Shown here in pieces: positions 1 to 11,530 of a stretch of 64,000 nucleotides of DNA; position 1 is the stretch's first letter; each line of letters begins with the position of its first letter. The notes below the pieces were generated by a model. The model did not search any database. It had not been told where the DNA came from and saw only the letters and a list, made by a program, of their open reading frames with translations. Made by a program: the position numbers and the translations under genes. This DNA is from Piliocolobus tephrosceles (Eukaryota > Chordata > Mammalia > Primates > Cercopithecidae). The stretch lies in assembly GCF_002776525.5 (NCBI RefSeq), contig NC_045437.1, positions 131,970,590 through 132,034,589 of the forward strand. Reading direction: 5' to 3'.

Positions 1-261
1 GGAGGATGGCGGGTGTTCCTGTGGGGGAGCACACAGCCACCACCCCATTAGCCACAGAAAATTCTTAAGGAAAGGCTCAGCTCTCCCAAAATGGAAGGAG
101 GTAAATACTAGTAGACACAACTCCATATCCAGAGGAGGTGTGTGCTTTTACAAAGCATGGTCATGCATGTGAAATTATTACATTCCCACAGCTAGGGTCT
201 CAGCTAGATCTGACTTTGGAACATTTGTGTTTATTTTCTTCCCTTCCTCGGTATCTTACTT
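1..261. other. Unique DNA, nothing recognised
   Basis: No repeat family, splice-flanked reading frame or RNA gene was recognised. Composition is mixed, without CpG enrichment. Confidence 0.5.
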
Positions 262-575
262 TTTAAACTTTTCACTTAAAATACAAATATATGGAAATAA
301 AGATTGAACATTGTAGGAAAAAGGGGAGAAAAATAGATAAGCAAAGAGAAAAAAATGCAAAATTGTCCAAATCCTCCTTTCAAGGCAACTTCTATTAACA
401 TTTTTTTCTAGACACTTTTTCCGCCAAATACACACATACTTTTTTAAAAGTGATATCATACATATTAATTCATGACCCATTTTTATTTCCTCCACAATAT
501 ATTACGCACGTGTTTCCATGTTAGCATTTGTGGTGCTCTCTATAACCACTTTTAATGGCCCATTCTACCCCACTA
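262..575 (+). mobile_element. Old L1 (L1ME-type) 3' UTR fragment
   Basis: The segment follows the order of old L1M 3' UTRs: an A-rich stretch, a degenerate 'aaccactgttaac'-like block near 383-399, an 'acacatac...tttttaaaa' block, then the 'catgtttccatg' block near 508-520 and a 'tttttaatggc'-like block near 550. Divergence is high. It has no coding content. The L1 class is likely; the exact subfamily is not certain. Confidence 0.45.
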
Positions 576-2674
576 TTTTAGTATCTTAAAGTTAGACAAA
601 CAAACCCTATTATTTTTTGCTCTCTCTCTAAGGCTGCTTAGGAGAATGATGGACTGGTTAACAAATAAATAGCTAACATTTTTCCTCCCAATAGCCTTAG
701 CCAGAACCTTAAATCTCCCTTCCCACCCCCCATACCTCACTGCCCAAATTCCACCTGGACGCAAGACTGACTAGAGAATGAGGTAGCTCCACCTGGGGTG
801 TACCATGAATTCAGAGAAGCATCTTAAACCCAATTCAAGCTCAGAAATCACAAAGGGTTGCCTATTGCCTTCTATGGGACAAAGACAAAGAAGGGGCTAA
901 TGTTGCCTGTATTCTGACCACTCTGATAAGGGCAAGGTCTACAATCTTTGTAGTGAGCAATGAGAGGACCCTTCATGCTGACTCCGATTCTCCACAGAAG
1001 AGAAAATGCACCCAGCCGTTGATGGAAGAGCTTTCCCAAGCTCTCACCTTACCAGCCATTGTCACAGTTATAAATAGATAACTCTGTGTACATCCAGGCC
1101 TCCCTTGCTGCCCTAGGATAACATTTGTCATTAAAACAAAAAATGTTTAGTTTGGAGGTTTATCATTCTCTGCCAGATCAGATGAAGTTTTCTCTTTAAA
1201 AAAAGAAAAAAAAAGAGGCAATAAGAAACTGAAGGGGAAAAAGAGGTGGGGAGAGAAGAGACCAAGGGGATTAAGCATATATGAGGAATTATAGAAATCA
1301 AATAGTTATGGATACTTCTTGGTGGTATGTTGTGGCTTCCATTTCTATGCATCCCATTAATTTATTCCCATCCTTCTTTGCATGGGTGAGAATTTCCAAG
1401 CAAAGCACCCTCTGCATTTGAATCCATGCCAACTGTCAAAGGTATACAACAGGACTGCTGAAAGCAAGAGAGGGGCTGATGGAATCTTAATAGCTCTGGG
1501 AACTCACTCACTCCTTCCTCTCCTTGGAGCCCCATTAATTGTACAGTTGGTAACATCAAATGATTTTGAATCCCTTTTCTACAACTGCTAGTTTAGCTCC
1601 TTTGCCATCTTAAACTATATTTCCCATGGTAATTATTACATTTCTTTTATTTCCAATGTCAGCTTATTTTTTAAAAAATCAGACAGCACAGCTAAAGGAG
1701 CCAAAATAGAACAATTTGTTATATTAAGCAAATATTTATTTGCATAATTGTGACTCTCATCTCTACATTAGCACAGCAGCAAAACTAACACTGTTCAATT
1801 CAGAAGGGCAAGACATAGTATACAAGACCTGGTATTTCACTGGGGAATAGCCAGGGGACTAAACAACAACAGACCTCACCCTCCAAGGCCCATGTCCAAT
1901 TGCAAGATAGGAATTTTCCCTACTATACCCCTGCCCCTGACGTTATTACCTCAGGGAATATCTTAACATGTTTTATAAATACAATTTAATCTGATATTAT
2001 ATTTAAAATATATTGTATAAAGTTAAAAATGAACTGCAAGCCAGAATATGAGAACTTTCATTTTCCAGGAAAATGGGTCTGTAAAAATAGCCCCAATTTA
2101 TTGATCTTTTAGCCTAAATTTGTTGATCTCTCAATGATCTCTCCCAATTCCTAACACAAAGTAGATCAACAGTCTCTCCTGATTCCTAACACAAAGCAGG
2201 TAGATCCAAAGAATTTTGTATTTGTTTAGGAAAATTCTTATTTGTGAGCCTTGTTCCTACATAGAATTATGCAGGAGGTAGGCCTGCCCTAGGTTCCTTG
2301 AAATACAAATGAAGAAAGACCATCTCAGAATATGAGTTTTAAATATATGTATATTAATTTATATGAAGTTAAGTGACCTTTGTAGTTAAAACTTAGAAAA
2401 CATTATATGTCAACTCAATGTGTTGCCATTAATACAATAGGGGGTGATTTTTATTTCCATACAGAAAAAAATGTCAAGATCACTTTATGCTAGTGGGCAT
2501 ATGAACAGTCATACTGTTTAAACTGGGAACCAGTATTTTCTTAACTAGAGAATCTATAGCTTTCTGGTCTAGGTTCCTGGTCATTTATGAAAATATACCT
2601 AAGATCTGAAATAACCCCAGGACTGGGTATTTTCAAGAATCAAGCATACAACTATGTAATTTGAAGGCCTTAGT
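576..2674. other. Unique AT-rich DNA, no gene seen
   Basis: Two kilobases without a recognisable repeat or gene. A purine-rich, A-rich stretch lies at 1196-1265. The part from about 1400 to 1800 holds an octamer motif ATTTGCAT at 1738-1745 inside AT-rich sequence, the kind of composition seen in conserved non-coding elements, but conservation cannot be judged here. A small direct duplication at 2138-2199 is listed separately. Reading frames are short and resemble nothing known. Confidence 0.5.
2138..2199. repeat. Local direct duplication, two 27-bp copies
   Basis: Two near-identical copies of 'tctctcc..attcctaacacaaag.ag' start at 2138 and 2173, a 35-bp period. They differ at about three positions. 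The unit is not part of any repeat family I recognise, so this looks like a local tandem duplication. Confidence 0.7.
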
Positions 2675-2900
2675 TGTTTATAACACAGGCTGTGCAGTCA
2701 GATCAGCGGGGAAATCCCAACTCTGTCACTGAGAGCTGTGTAACTTTGGGCAAGTAACCTGACCTCTGAGAGCATAGCTTTCTGCACCTGTAAAAGAGAG
2801 ATCAGAAAAATGTCTATCACACATGACCCTTAAGGAGACAAGTTATATGAAGGCAAGGTGCCCAGCACATAAGTGTCAGTCAATAGTATTCATCATTAAT
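2675..2900 (+). mobile_element. MIR SINE
   Basis: Nearly full-length tRNA-derived MIR. The sequence follows the MIR consensus through 'cagtcagat', 'aatcccaactctgtcact', the core 'ctgtgtaactttgggcaagt', 'cacctgtaaaa' and the 3' part 'tgcccagcacataagt'. Old and diverged, non-coding. Confidence 0.85.
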
Positions 2901-5900
2901 GTGTGTGCTAATTTGCAAAAAGACTCCCTTCTCAGCTCAGTGTTTGGGAAAGCCACACCATAAATGACAAATCCAGGGACTGTGGTGGGGAAAGGAAGTG
3001 CTGGATGGAGGGTGGGAGGGGTTGGCAATGGATGCAGAAATCCATTTTAATTGCAATTTGAAACTAGAATCTTGACCTCCTAAAGTGGCAGCATGATCTT
3101 TTGTCATCAGAGCCTCTGTTAATCAGAGTGGGACTTGAAAGTAAGGTAGTTCCTTTCAAATTATCCACTAGCACACCATGGGGATCTTTTTCTCCTCCTC
3201 TAGAATCTTCTGGTAAGGTTATGGAGTTTATGGTTCCCATAATGCACATGTACAGTATCTATTTCATTTAATTCCCTATTAACACTTCCAGTTTCACTTA
3301 CTGCAACACAGCTGGATAAAAAGAATTGAAATCAACCATCTATGGTAGACTTAGAATGTAACTATTAGCAGTTTTATTTGCAGACCCACCCTGCTCTCAC
3401 CTATCTTGCGTAATGCCATAAATTCCATTCAATATCCAATTATTAAACACAGCTTTATGCCAAGCACAGTCACTATATGTTTTCCCCAGCAAACACGTCT
3501 CTTACACTGGTTTTGCTACACTCCAGTGTCACCCAAAGGTATAAGAGATTTTTGTAAAAAACAAACCAAGTCAACAACAAGTTTTGTAAAATTTCCATAT
3601 CTGTAAGGCAAAATTTAAACGTTACACATGTATAACTTGAGAAAGTGAAATGGTTGGTTATTTTTTCTAGTCTTGAGTTTTATGGTGCTAGAACTTTATT
3701 ACCAGCAGAGGTGTTTTGGCAGTTGGCATCTGTGTAAGAGAGATCCATATGAGCTAGCTCCGAATCAGGGAGTGATCTATTTTAGAGCCTTACGTGGACA
3801 GGAAATGAAAAACCATCCATCTGTGAGGCATCTGTGCTTACCATATATCTCTTTCTGGGAACACACCTCTTATATTCTTTTCTCTGTGCCACTGATCAAA
3901 GTTCCCACTTGTCAGGGCAGATTGGCTTTCTCTGCTACTCTCTCAGCTCACAATTGGCTGAAAAGGGCCACCTCATTCTCATCTCAATGTAACCTTTCAT
4001 TCAGACACCTGCCATTGTCTGATTCCAGGTGTTGGGTCTCTTAGTTGAGATTTTCAAGAGAAAGAACTGAATGAGTCATCTAGTCTTTGGCCTACCTCCC
4101 CCTAAGTCCTGAGTCTACCCCTGTTCTAACGAGTTGTAAAGGAGGAAGGGTAATATGGTACAAAACTGGTGGGCTAGACATACCTTTTACAAATGTGTCT
4201 GTCACAATGAAGCCACTCAATCAAATTTCTCACTTCCTCTCTCAATAGAAAGGGTACCCAAACTTGTGATGTAGCCCTTCAAACTAAGAGGATTCCCTAC
4301 CTTTTCAAAATTAAATAACCGGATATTTCTCCAAAATAACCTGTGTTTCAAATGCATTTAAAATTCTCTCCTCTTTTCCCATTTTGATTCATCCTAAAGT
4401 CATTTAAACAGGGATCTCCTATTGGTTTCTTCAGGTTGTTCACTTGTATCAGAATATACACATAATGAGATTATATCAATAGTCATACTAAGAAAAATAT
4501 TTTATTCTGTATGTTTGGAAATTCTCACTTGAATCTAGTTTTATTTTATACATGCTAAAATTTTGGACAAGCTAACAAATAGAGAGCTTATATAACTGTT
4601 TAACCACTCGTGCAGAATAAAAATCGCCAACACACATAATATCCCATTGTTTCACACTACTTCTGAAAATTGTTCCAGAAATAATATTTTCAGGACTCTC
4701 CCTCTGAGATGGGGCCAAAAACGCCTTGTATATCCTTCAATGTATAGCTAAGTGCCTAGGGCTATCTCAAGCTCATTGTTTATTAGGACAAAGCCTTTTA
4801 CTCTCATAACTTTCTCGTTCCCTGTGCAGGAGGGAGCAACAGGGGGTGATGAGTGGGGGGTAGAATGGAGTGGGACACAAGGCCCTTTTTGAAATGTATG
4901 AGAGTCGGATACTCCCAAAATTCCAACAAGATTACACACACACACAAATCTCATCTGGTAAATATTACATTCCGTTTTTGTCTTTTCTTTAGTTTTTATA
5001 CAACTTGACAGTTTGTGGTATCGTGCCACATTTCAGAGCTAAGGTTTACAAACATCTGGCTCATGGGCAGCATTCCATTCCCCATGGCCCCCAGTGTCTC
5101 TGGGATAAAGTGTTTGCAACATACCAACCGAGGTGGAAAACAAAAATTTTCTTAGAGAACAATGTGGGTAAGCAAGGCATTAGGGTTCATGAGATTCCTC
5201 TGAAGGAATCTGGGCTTTGTACAATTAATCTGCTTGTTGTCACCCAGATGACCCATGGAGAGGTAGGAATCCTTGGACCTCCCCTACTGAGTGGCAAGTT
5301 GATTGGATCCCATTAAATCCTTGGAGACATAAAATTTTACCCGGTAAAGCATCATAACAAAGAAGTAATACAGATTCGACAGTCACTTCAGTGGAATATT
5401 TTAAATCTCTATTTCACTCGGGGTTCTGTTTAAGAAAAATAAAATCTTTTCCCTTTCTTATACTTTCCATGAAGGAAAAGATAACATAATCATTCATATT
5501 AGTTAAATGAAAATAAAGCATGTGGAGTAACACCTAGTGCTTAGTAAGAGCTGTTTAAGTCTTTGCTTTCATCATTATTATTATTTCTATATTGCTTGTC
5601 AATGCATACATAGGAAAAGTTACTTTTAAATAGTCAGATTTGGGTGTTTAATTACCATAATGGATATGCCATCTCTCTCTGTTTCTCTGTTTTTGTTATC
5701 TTTTCTTCTCTTCTGGTTTAAATGCTGTGATAGGATATTAATATTGTCTGAGGCAAGAAACTCCAGTGTTATTTTAACTTTTAAAAAATGAATAGTTATT
5801 CCTGAGAAACAAATACTTGTTTTCAGTATCGCAGAAGACATCCCAAATGGGTTGTCATTTTTCCCTGGAAAGAACATCCCACCAAGTCTCCAGAACCCTT

Positions 5901-6714
5901 GAGAATATTAACCTGAGGGTGGGGCCTTAGGAGAGGTCAGTAGATTCTCAGGAAGGTCCATTTAGTTCTTGCAATTGTGTGCAAATGTGTGTTTGTGTAT
6001 GTGTGTGTGTACACACATTTTCCTGAGGGAAGGGCCAATAGCTTCCATCAGCTCTTTAAAGCTAGTCATAAAATGGAAAAGGCTAATTAACTATTTATGT
6101 CAGGGAAATAAAGGAAGCCAGAATAGGGAAGAATTCTACATGGAGTTATGGAAGAAGCAGAGTCTTGTTTGTCCAGGCATGCCCTTCTCTCACCTCAGTA
6201 TCACCTTTCATCCTTCTCTAGACACCAAGTATGGCAAGTGCAATCTTTCTCCACTTCCCTGTGAAAAATGAATCTCGGATTTCTAATGAACTCTGAAAGG
6301 GTACACACAGACTACAGAAGTCTTCTTTATAAAGGCAGAAATCTTTGGCTAAGGAGGAAAAACAAGGGAACTTGACTTTCAGACTCTGATCTGGTGAGTT
6401 GTTCAGGCTTGTATGGTTTCTGTGTACAACAAACCTGTCCTAGAGTCACTACAGAGAGTTGAAACATTGTCTTTCTCAAGGCAGACTCAGCTGTGATCAC
6501 AGAGCCCTCATTTAAGTCATCTACAAATAGCTCTTCAGCATCAACTTTGTGCCATATGGTACCAGTGTCCTTAAAGGGAGAAGAATAAGGCAGCCCTGGC
6601 CAGCAAGAATCTAGCAACCTGGATAGAACAACATAAGTTGGTACCTTCATACAATGGGAGAGGAATACATGTTCACTGAGCGTGAGAGTCTGAGAGATGT
6701 AATTATGGTGCGGA
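2901..6714. other. Unique DNA, no gene seen
   Basis: Almost 4 kb without a confident feature. Short CA and TG runs lie near 4934-4946 and 5978-6018. A stretch near 5505-5590 weakly resembles the 3' part of a MIR (plus strand). The frames at 3673-4044 and 5005-5316 were examined; they start at non-ATG codons, resemble no protein family and lack convincing splice context. Confidence 0.45.
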
Positions 6715-6955
6715 GCCCAGTCCTAGACACACTGATGGTGCAGAGAAAGAGGTCAGAAGCCTGGACTTCATAATAAAGCAGAAAGGGGGTCAAATTCTCA
6801 CTCAACTACTTGAGGAAAGAGGAACCTCTTCACCAAAGCCTTATAATCAGAAACGGACATGACGGCAGTGCTTTGCTTATAAGACAGTTGTCAGGATAAA
6901 ATAGGAAAACATGTAAAATTAGAGCATGGTATGGTGTGTGATAGACAGTAGGAAA
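6715..6955 (+). mobile_element. Diverged MIR-like fragment
   Basis: Weak match to the MIR consensus: a 'caggataaaataggaaaacatg' block and a following 'agcatggt...gatagacagtagga' block are in the right order. It runs head to head with the minus-strand MIR that follows. Confidence 0.4.
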
Positions 6956-7125
6956 CAAATTTTAATTATCACAAATTGTCTCACTGAATCCTCATAACAA
7001 CTGTATGTGACAGGTAATAACTCATTTTGCAGATGGGGAGACTCTTATTAGGAGGTGGGAAGAACATGACTGCAGCCACTGGCCTATAAGTGACAGAGTT
7101 GGTCTCTTTTCACTACACAGGAAGT
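6956..7125 (-). mobile_element. MIR SINE fragment
   Basis: Reverse complement of the MIR core: 'ctcactgaatcctcataacaa', 'cattttgcagatggggaga', then 'ctataagtgacagagttgg'. Diverged, with a small insertion in the middle. Confidence 0.7.
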
Positions 7126-8151
7126 TTCTCTAATGTAGTTTACATACTGATCTCACAGGAGGTTAACTTGGATGGTACACAGGAATAACAGTTATGTATT
7201 GACTATAATATATACAGAGAAACGTAACGACTACCAGTCTCATTTTTCATATGTTTAGAATGAAGCTGAGTATGAGAAATATGTTGATTTAAAAATAATA
7301 TTAAATCCATAATAATACAGATGAGACATTGTAGTGGCTAAAATTATCAATGTGACTTCTAGAAGCAGAGGAAGATAGAACTATCTACTCATTAATATAG
7401 AGCAGGAAAAATATCAAAGGAATGAATACAGGGTTGAGGTGCAGACCTAAGGCCTGAAATATGTGTGTGTATGTGTATGTATATTTTTATGTGTATATAT
7501 ATTTAAATTCTAGTCATCCTGGAATTTCAATATAACTTGCTAATGTATTCTTGCTACAGCTATTAGAGATTGGATTATAGCATTTGCCTGTGATTCAAGC
7601 AGTTAGTTTCTTCCAGAGAATGTTGGCGCTCTACCTGACCCAACCAATATTCCCAGTGAGGAAACTGCTGTTAATGATTTTGATGACCAGAAGGTTATTA
7701 AAGAAGGCTGGATGCCAGTGGGCATTTGAGAGACACAAGGTAGAGACCATAAGGAAAGAAAATGAATGGTAAACTCTATCTTAATCACAGTATTTCCCTT
7801 AATAAATCCATCAGACCTCCATAAAGTAGCACCTGGTACCAATTTCAATGCTATGACACATTACCCGTAGATTATGTTTCTGTTGCTTTTTTATAAAACA
7901 TTTTTTCCTTCTTCTTCCAGTATTTTGTCATTCAGTCCTAAGCTCTGCTGCTGGAGAAACAGAAAAGTAGTAGAGCCATTGATTTTCCCCATCTTATTTG
8001 CCTTCCTTTCTTATACTCCCAAAGGGAGCTATTTTCACTTTTGAAAGAGGGCTGAGAGGGGAGGTCCTTATAGAGAATCTCACTTAAGCCAATGATGAGA
8101 CTAGGCAAACAATGCCGTAAATATAGAGATCTCATAAAGTAGAAAGAGGGT
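7126..8151. other. Unique DNA with a short TG/TA microsatellite
   Basis: No gene recognised. A degenerate TATG/TGTA simple repeat lies at about 7461-7505. The short overlapping frames on both strands near 7584-7848 match no family I know. Confidence 0.45.
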
Positions 8152-8277
8152 GAGAGTTTGAGCACCAGATTGTAATAGGCTCAAATCATATCTCTACAGT
8201 CCCAGGTTGTGTCACCTTGAATAAGTCATTTAATTTTTCTGAGCTTGAGTTTCTTCATTTAAAAAATAAGGATATCA
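8152..8277 (+). mobile_element. MIR SINE, left part (split by Alu)
   Basis: The MIR consensus runs up to 'tcatttaaaaaataagga' ('ggttgtgtcaccttgaataa' core) and resumes on the other side of the Alu at 8589. The Alu therefore inserted into an existing MIR. Confidence 0.75.
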
Positions 8278-8588
8278 GCCAGGTACGGTGGCTCACACAT
8301 GTAATCCCAGCTCTTTGGGAGGCCGAGGAAGGCGGATCACGAGGTCAGGAAATCGAGACCATCCTGCCTAACACGGTGAAACCCCTGACTCTACCAAAAA
8401 TAAAAAATAAAAAAATAGCCGGGCATATTGGCAGGCATCTGTAGTCCCAGCTACTCGGGAGGCTGAGGCAGAAGAATAGCGCAAACCTCAGGAGGTGGAG
8501 CTTGCAGTGAGCTGAGATCGCGCTTCTGCACTCTAGCCTGTGCAAGAGAGCGAGACTGTCTCAAAAAAAAAAAAAAAAAAAAAAAAAA
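8278..8588 (+). mobile_element. AluY-type SINE
   Basis: Full-length dimeric Alu with an A26 tail (8563-8588). The left arm has 'ggatcacgaggtcagg' and the right arm 'gaggtggagcttgcagtg', both typical of AluY rather than AluS or AluJ. The internal A-rich linker is altered. Derived from 7SL RNA, non-coding; short reading frames across it are shadows. It sits inside a MIR. Confidence 0.93.
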
Positions 8589-8690
8589 GATCAAATTCCC
8601 CAACATTGTCATGAAGACTAAATAAGCATGAAGTAAGTAAAGAAGCTAATATATAACAGTGCTCAACAAGATTTAAGCTATTAACCTTTC
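8589..8690 (+). mobile_element. MIR SINE, right part (split by Alu)
   Basis: Resumes the MIR consensus after the Alu: 'attgtcatgaagactaaat', 'aacagtgctcaacaa'. Together with 8152-8277 it makes one MIR of about 225 bp. Confidence 0.65.
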
Positions 8691-9344
8691 CTGCTGTTGT
8701 CATTTCAGTGTTTCATACCATAAGAGTTGTTACTCTGTCTCCATTTCCTGGTAGTAAACAGGAAGATTCTAATTTAATTCCAAATGTTTTCTTCCTGCAT
8801 CAGGCACTCTGGCAAAGACCCATTTTCCAAACCCCTGTCTTTGAAAGTTTCCTATCTTAAAACTGTCAACACAGGTGTGTGCAACATTAGCCAAGGTCTG
8901 CCTTCATGCAAGAGCAAAGTCTCTGCCACATCCAGGGAGATGAACTTTTCCACTGAAGATGCCAAAGGGCTGTGCACCACCCATAAAACTCATTGATCCT
9001 TGGAAAGTCATGGCCAACAACTTGGACCACTTTTATTTTTATTTTATGAAAATAAAATTTATCATTGATTTCAGCAATTCTCTTTCTCTTCTTCCTGAAC
9101 ACGTACTGTATTTATCTTTTGGCTCCTCAGCATCACCAGAAGTTTCCACGCATCTAGGAAATAATTTCTGAACATTTAAACATCAGTTTGCCGTCTCTCC
9201 CTCCCAATAGAAGATCTGAGAATTTTAGAGTCTAATAGAGGGTTTATGAAAATTAACTACTCCATTACCTTGGGTAAAGGCAGAGCTAGTATTCCAAGGG
9301 TAGGAGATACCAGGTAATATGAAAAAGGATCTAAACTATTGATC
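8691..9344. other. Unique DNA, no gene seen
   Basis: No repeat recognised. Short frames on both strands near 8784-9171 overlap each other and match nothing known. Confidence 0.45.
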
Positions 9345-9627
9345 TCCATCTCTACCCACACCATCATAATCCAAGCCACCTTTATCTTTGGCTTCCACTG
9401 TTGAATGGCCGCTTAGGCAGGGCCATCTGATACCTATTTTCTGATACCTTGTTAATCTATTTTCTAAGGTACATGCAGAATACTTCTTTAAGATACAAAT
9501 CCAACACTAGGACCCTATCTGTTTCAAATCTTTCAGTGAATTCTCACTCCCAAATTGATAATGACTAAAAGCTTCAACATGGCTTGAAAGACCTTTCATA
9601 GCTCTTCTCCATTCTTCCCTAGCCTAC
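9345..9627 (+). mobile_element. L2 LINE fragment, part 1 (split by LTR12)
   Basis: Diverged L2 from the part encoding the C-terminal region, with the 'ttcagtgaattctcactccc' equivalent of the L2 block 'cttcaatggctccccat' and 'gcttgaaagacctttcatag'. The L2 text is interrupted at 9627 and resumes at 10956 with its expected continuation ('cactccttgcctc'). Confidence 0.7.
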
Positions 9628-10239
9628 TGAGAAGTGCTAGCAGCCATCACTCTCAGTGCCTCCTCGGCCTCAGCATCCACTCTGGTGGCGCTTGAGGAGC
9701 TCTTCAGCCTGCCACTACACTGTGGGAGCCCCTCTCTGGGCTGGCCCAGGCGGGAGCCGGCTCCCTCTACTTGCCTGGAGGTGTGGAGGGAGAGGCATGG
9801 GCAGGAACCGGGGCTGTGCGTGGTTCTCACAGTCCAGCGCGAGTTCTGACGGGTGCAGGTGCAGGCTCGGGGGGAGCCCCACAGGCCCAGGGCAGTGAAG
9901 GGCTTAGCACCCTCGCCAGCAGCTGCAGAGGTTGTGCCAGGTCCCCCAGCAGTGCTGGCCCCCATGCACTTGCTGGAATTCTCACCGGGCCTCAGCTGCC
10001 TCCCCGCGGGGCAGGGCTCCAGACCTGCAGCCCGCCATGTCCAAGCACACCCCTCTGCAGTGGGCTCCCACAAGGCCTGAGCCTCCCCAACCAGCACCAC
10101 AGGGCTGCGCCGCCCCACACCCAGTCTCAAGATCACCCAAGGGCTGAGGAGTGTGGGCACACACGTGGGACTGGCAGGCAGCTCCACCTGCAACCCCTGT
10201 GCAGGATCCACTAGGTGAAGCCAGCTGAGCTCCTGAGTC

Positions 10240-10600
10240 TAGTGGAGACTTGGAGAAACTTTATGTCTAGCTAAGGGATCATTAACGCACCAATCAGCAC
10301 TCTGTGTCTAGCTCAGGGTTTATAAATATACCAATCAGTACTCTGTGTCTAGCTCAGGGATTGTAAATACACCAATCAGCACCCTGTGTCTAGCTCAAGG
10401 TTTTTAAATACACCAATCAGTATTCTGTATCTAGTTAACCTAGTGGGGACTTGGAGAACCTTTCTGTCTAGCACTCTGTGTCTAGCTCAAGGATTGTAAA
10501 TGCACCAATCAGCACTCTGTCAAAACGGACCCATCAGCTCTCTGTAAAATGGACCAATCAGCTCTCTGTAAAATGGACCAATCAGCAGGATGTGGGTGGG
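10240..10600 (+). promoter_or_regulatory. LTR12 U3 tandem repeats with seven CCAAT boxes
   Basis: About eight degenerate units of roughly 25-41 bp, each carrying CCAATCAG. CCAAT boxes start at 10290, 10331, 10372, 10413, 10504, 10554 and 10578, with one decayed copy (CCCATCAG) near 10530. A larger duplication is also present: the block 'ctagtgg.gacttggagaa' occurs near 10239 and again near 10439. LTR12 CCAAT arrays are known NF-Y targets that drive the LTR promoter. Confidence 0.85.
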
Positions 10601-10612
10601 GCCAGATAAGGG

Positions 10613-10618
10613 AATAAA
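10613..10618 (+). promoter_or_regulatory. LTR12 TATA-like box (AATAAA)
   Basis: AATAAAAG follows the GGGTGGGGCCAGATAAG block, the conserved core promoter layout of LTR12. Transcription would start roughly 25-30 bp downstream and read rightward into the flank. Confidence 0.65.
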
Positions 10619-10702
10619 AGCAGGCTGCCCAGAACCAGACAGCAGGCAACCCACTCCGGTACCCTTCCGCACTGGTGGAAGGTTTGTTCTTTCACTCTTC
10701 GC

Positions 10703-10708
10703 AATAAA
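10703..10708 (+). terminator. LTR12 polyadenylation signal AATAAA
   Basis: AATAAA lies in the R region, about 90 bp after the TATA-like box, where retroviral LTR poly(A) signals sit. It could end read-in transcripts, although none can be shown here. Confidence 0.6.
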
Positions 10709-10955
10709 TCTTGCTGTTGATCACTCTTTGGGTCCATGCCGCCTTTATGAGCTGTAATACTCACTGCAAAGGTCTGCGTCACTCCTGTCAGCGAGACCAC
10801 GAACCCACCAGAAGGAAGAAGCTCCAGACACATCTGAACGTCTGAAGGAACAAACTCTGGACACACCATTTGTAAAAACTGTAATGCTCACTGCGAGGGT
10901 CTGCGGCTTCATTCTTGAAGTCAGCGAGACCAAGAACCCACCGATTCCGGACACA

Positions 10956-11287
10956 CTACCACTCCTTGCCTCTACCCATGCAACCTCAGTAAATGTATTT
11001 CCCTCTCACTGTGATGCTCTTCTGCCCTGTTGCCTAGCTAGTACTCATAGATTATGTAGTACACAGGGCTGATGCTCAAGTTCAGGACCACTTCTTTTGT
11101 GATTATGCCCTCACATTCCCTTCTTGCTTTCCTTTCCTATATAGTGTGTTGTATATATCTGTTTGTAATTACTGTATACAATCATTAGTGTAATTATTGT
11201 ATTGATCGCTCTTGTTAGACTCTAAGCAAGAGCTTTAACAATTTGCTCATCATTGTTTCTCCAGGACCAGGAATATGGGAATAATAC
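10956..11287 (+). mobile_element. L2 LINE fragment, part 2
   Basis: Continues the L2 after the LTR12: 'cactccttgcctc', 'gctcttctgccc', then the L2 3' UTR block 'cttgttagactctaagcaag' and 'gtttctccaggaccaggaat'. It is interrupted again by a minus-strand MIR. Confidence 0.75.
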
Positions 11288-11455
11288 TAGCAATAGCCGT
11301 TACTAACCAATTCTAATGGAACAACTGAGGTATACAGAGGTTAAGTGTGCTACCGTAAAGTTTCACTGCTAATAAGTGAGATATCTGGGTCTTCAATCCA
11401 GGTAATTTGGTTTTCTGAGTCTGTGCTTTTAACTATTACACCAATCTACTTCTCA
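11288..11455 (-). mobile_element. MIR SINE fragment inserted in L2
   Basis: Reverse-complement MIR blocks: 'aacaactgaggtatacagagg', 'aataagtgagatatctgggt', 'tgcttttaactattacacca'. The L2 3' end resumes directly after it. Confidence 0.7.
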
Positions 11456-11530
11456 AGCAGTAGCAGGTACTCAAGTCATAGTAAGTACCTGATAAATATT
11501 TGTTAATTCAATTATGAGTAATGAATAGGC
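11456..11530 (+). mobile_element. L2 LINE 3' end, part 3
   Basis: 'catagtaagtacctgataaa' and 'tatttgttaattcaat' are the last blocks of the L2 3' UTR. One L2 of about 690 bp is thus split by an LTR12 and a MIR. Confidence 0.75.

Larger units (their letters stand above)
9628..10955 (+). mobile_element. Solo LTR12 (ERV9-type endogenous retroviral LTR)
   Basis: A complete solo LTR of 1328 bp. It begins TGAGAAGTG and ends in CCGGACACA, the LTR12 termini. A perfect 4-bp target duplication CTAC lies at 9624-9627 and 10956-10959, as expected for a class I retrovirus insertion. The order is a GC-rich U3 (9630-10230), an array of CCAAT-bearing repeats (10240-10600), a TATA-like box, R with AATAAA, and U5. 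No internal viral genes remain: the provirus was reduced to one LTR by recombination. Reading frames up to 195 codons on either strand fall in the GC-rich U3 and are not genes. Confidence 0.93.

Noticed and set aside
3673..4044. 123-codon plus-strand frame
   Set aside because: Starts at TTG, has no recognisable domain and no supporting splice or promoter context.
9624..10214. Overlapping open frames of up to 195 codons on both strands
   Set aside because: They lie in the GC-rich U3 of the LTR12, where few stops occur by chance. No known protein text, and both strands are open at once.
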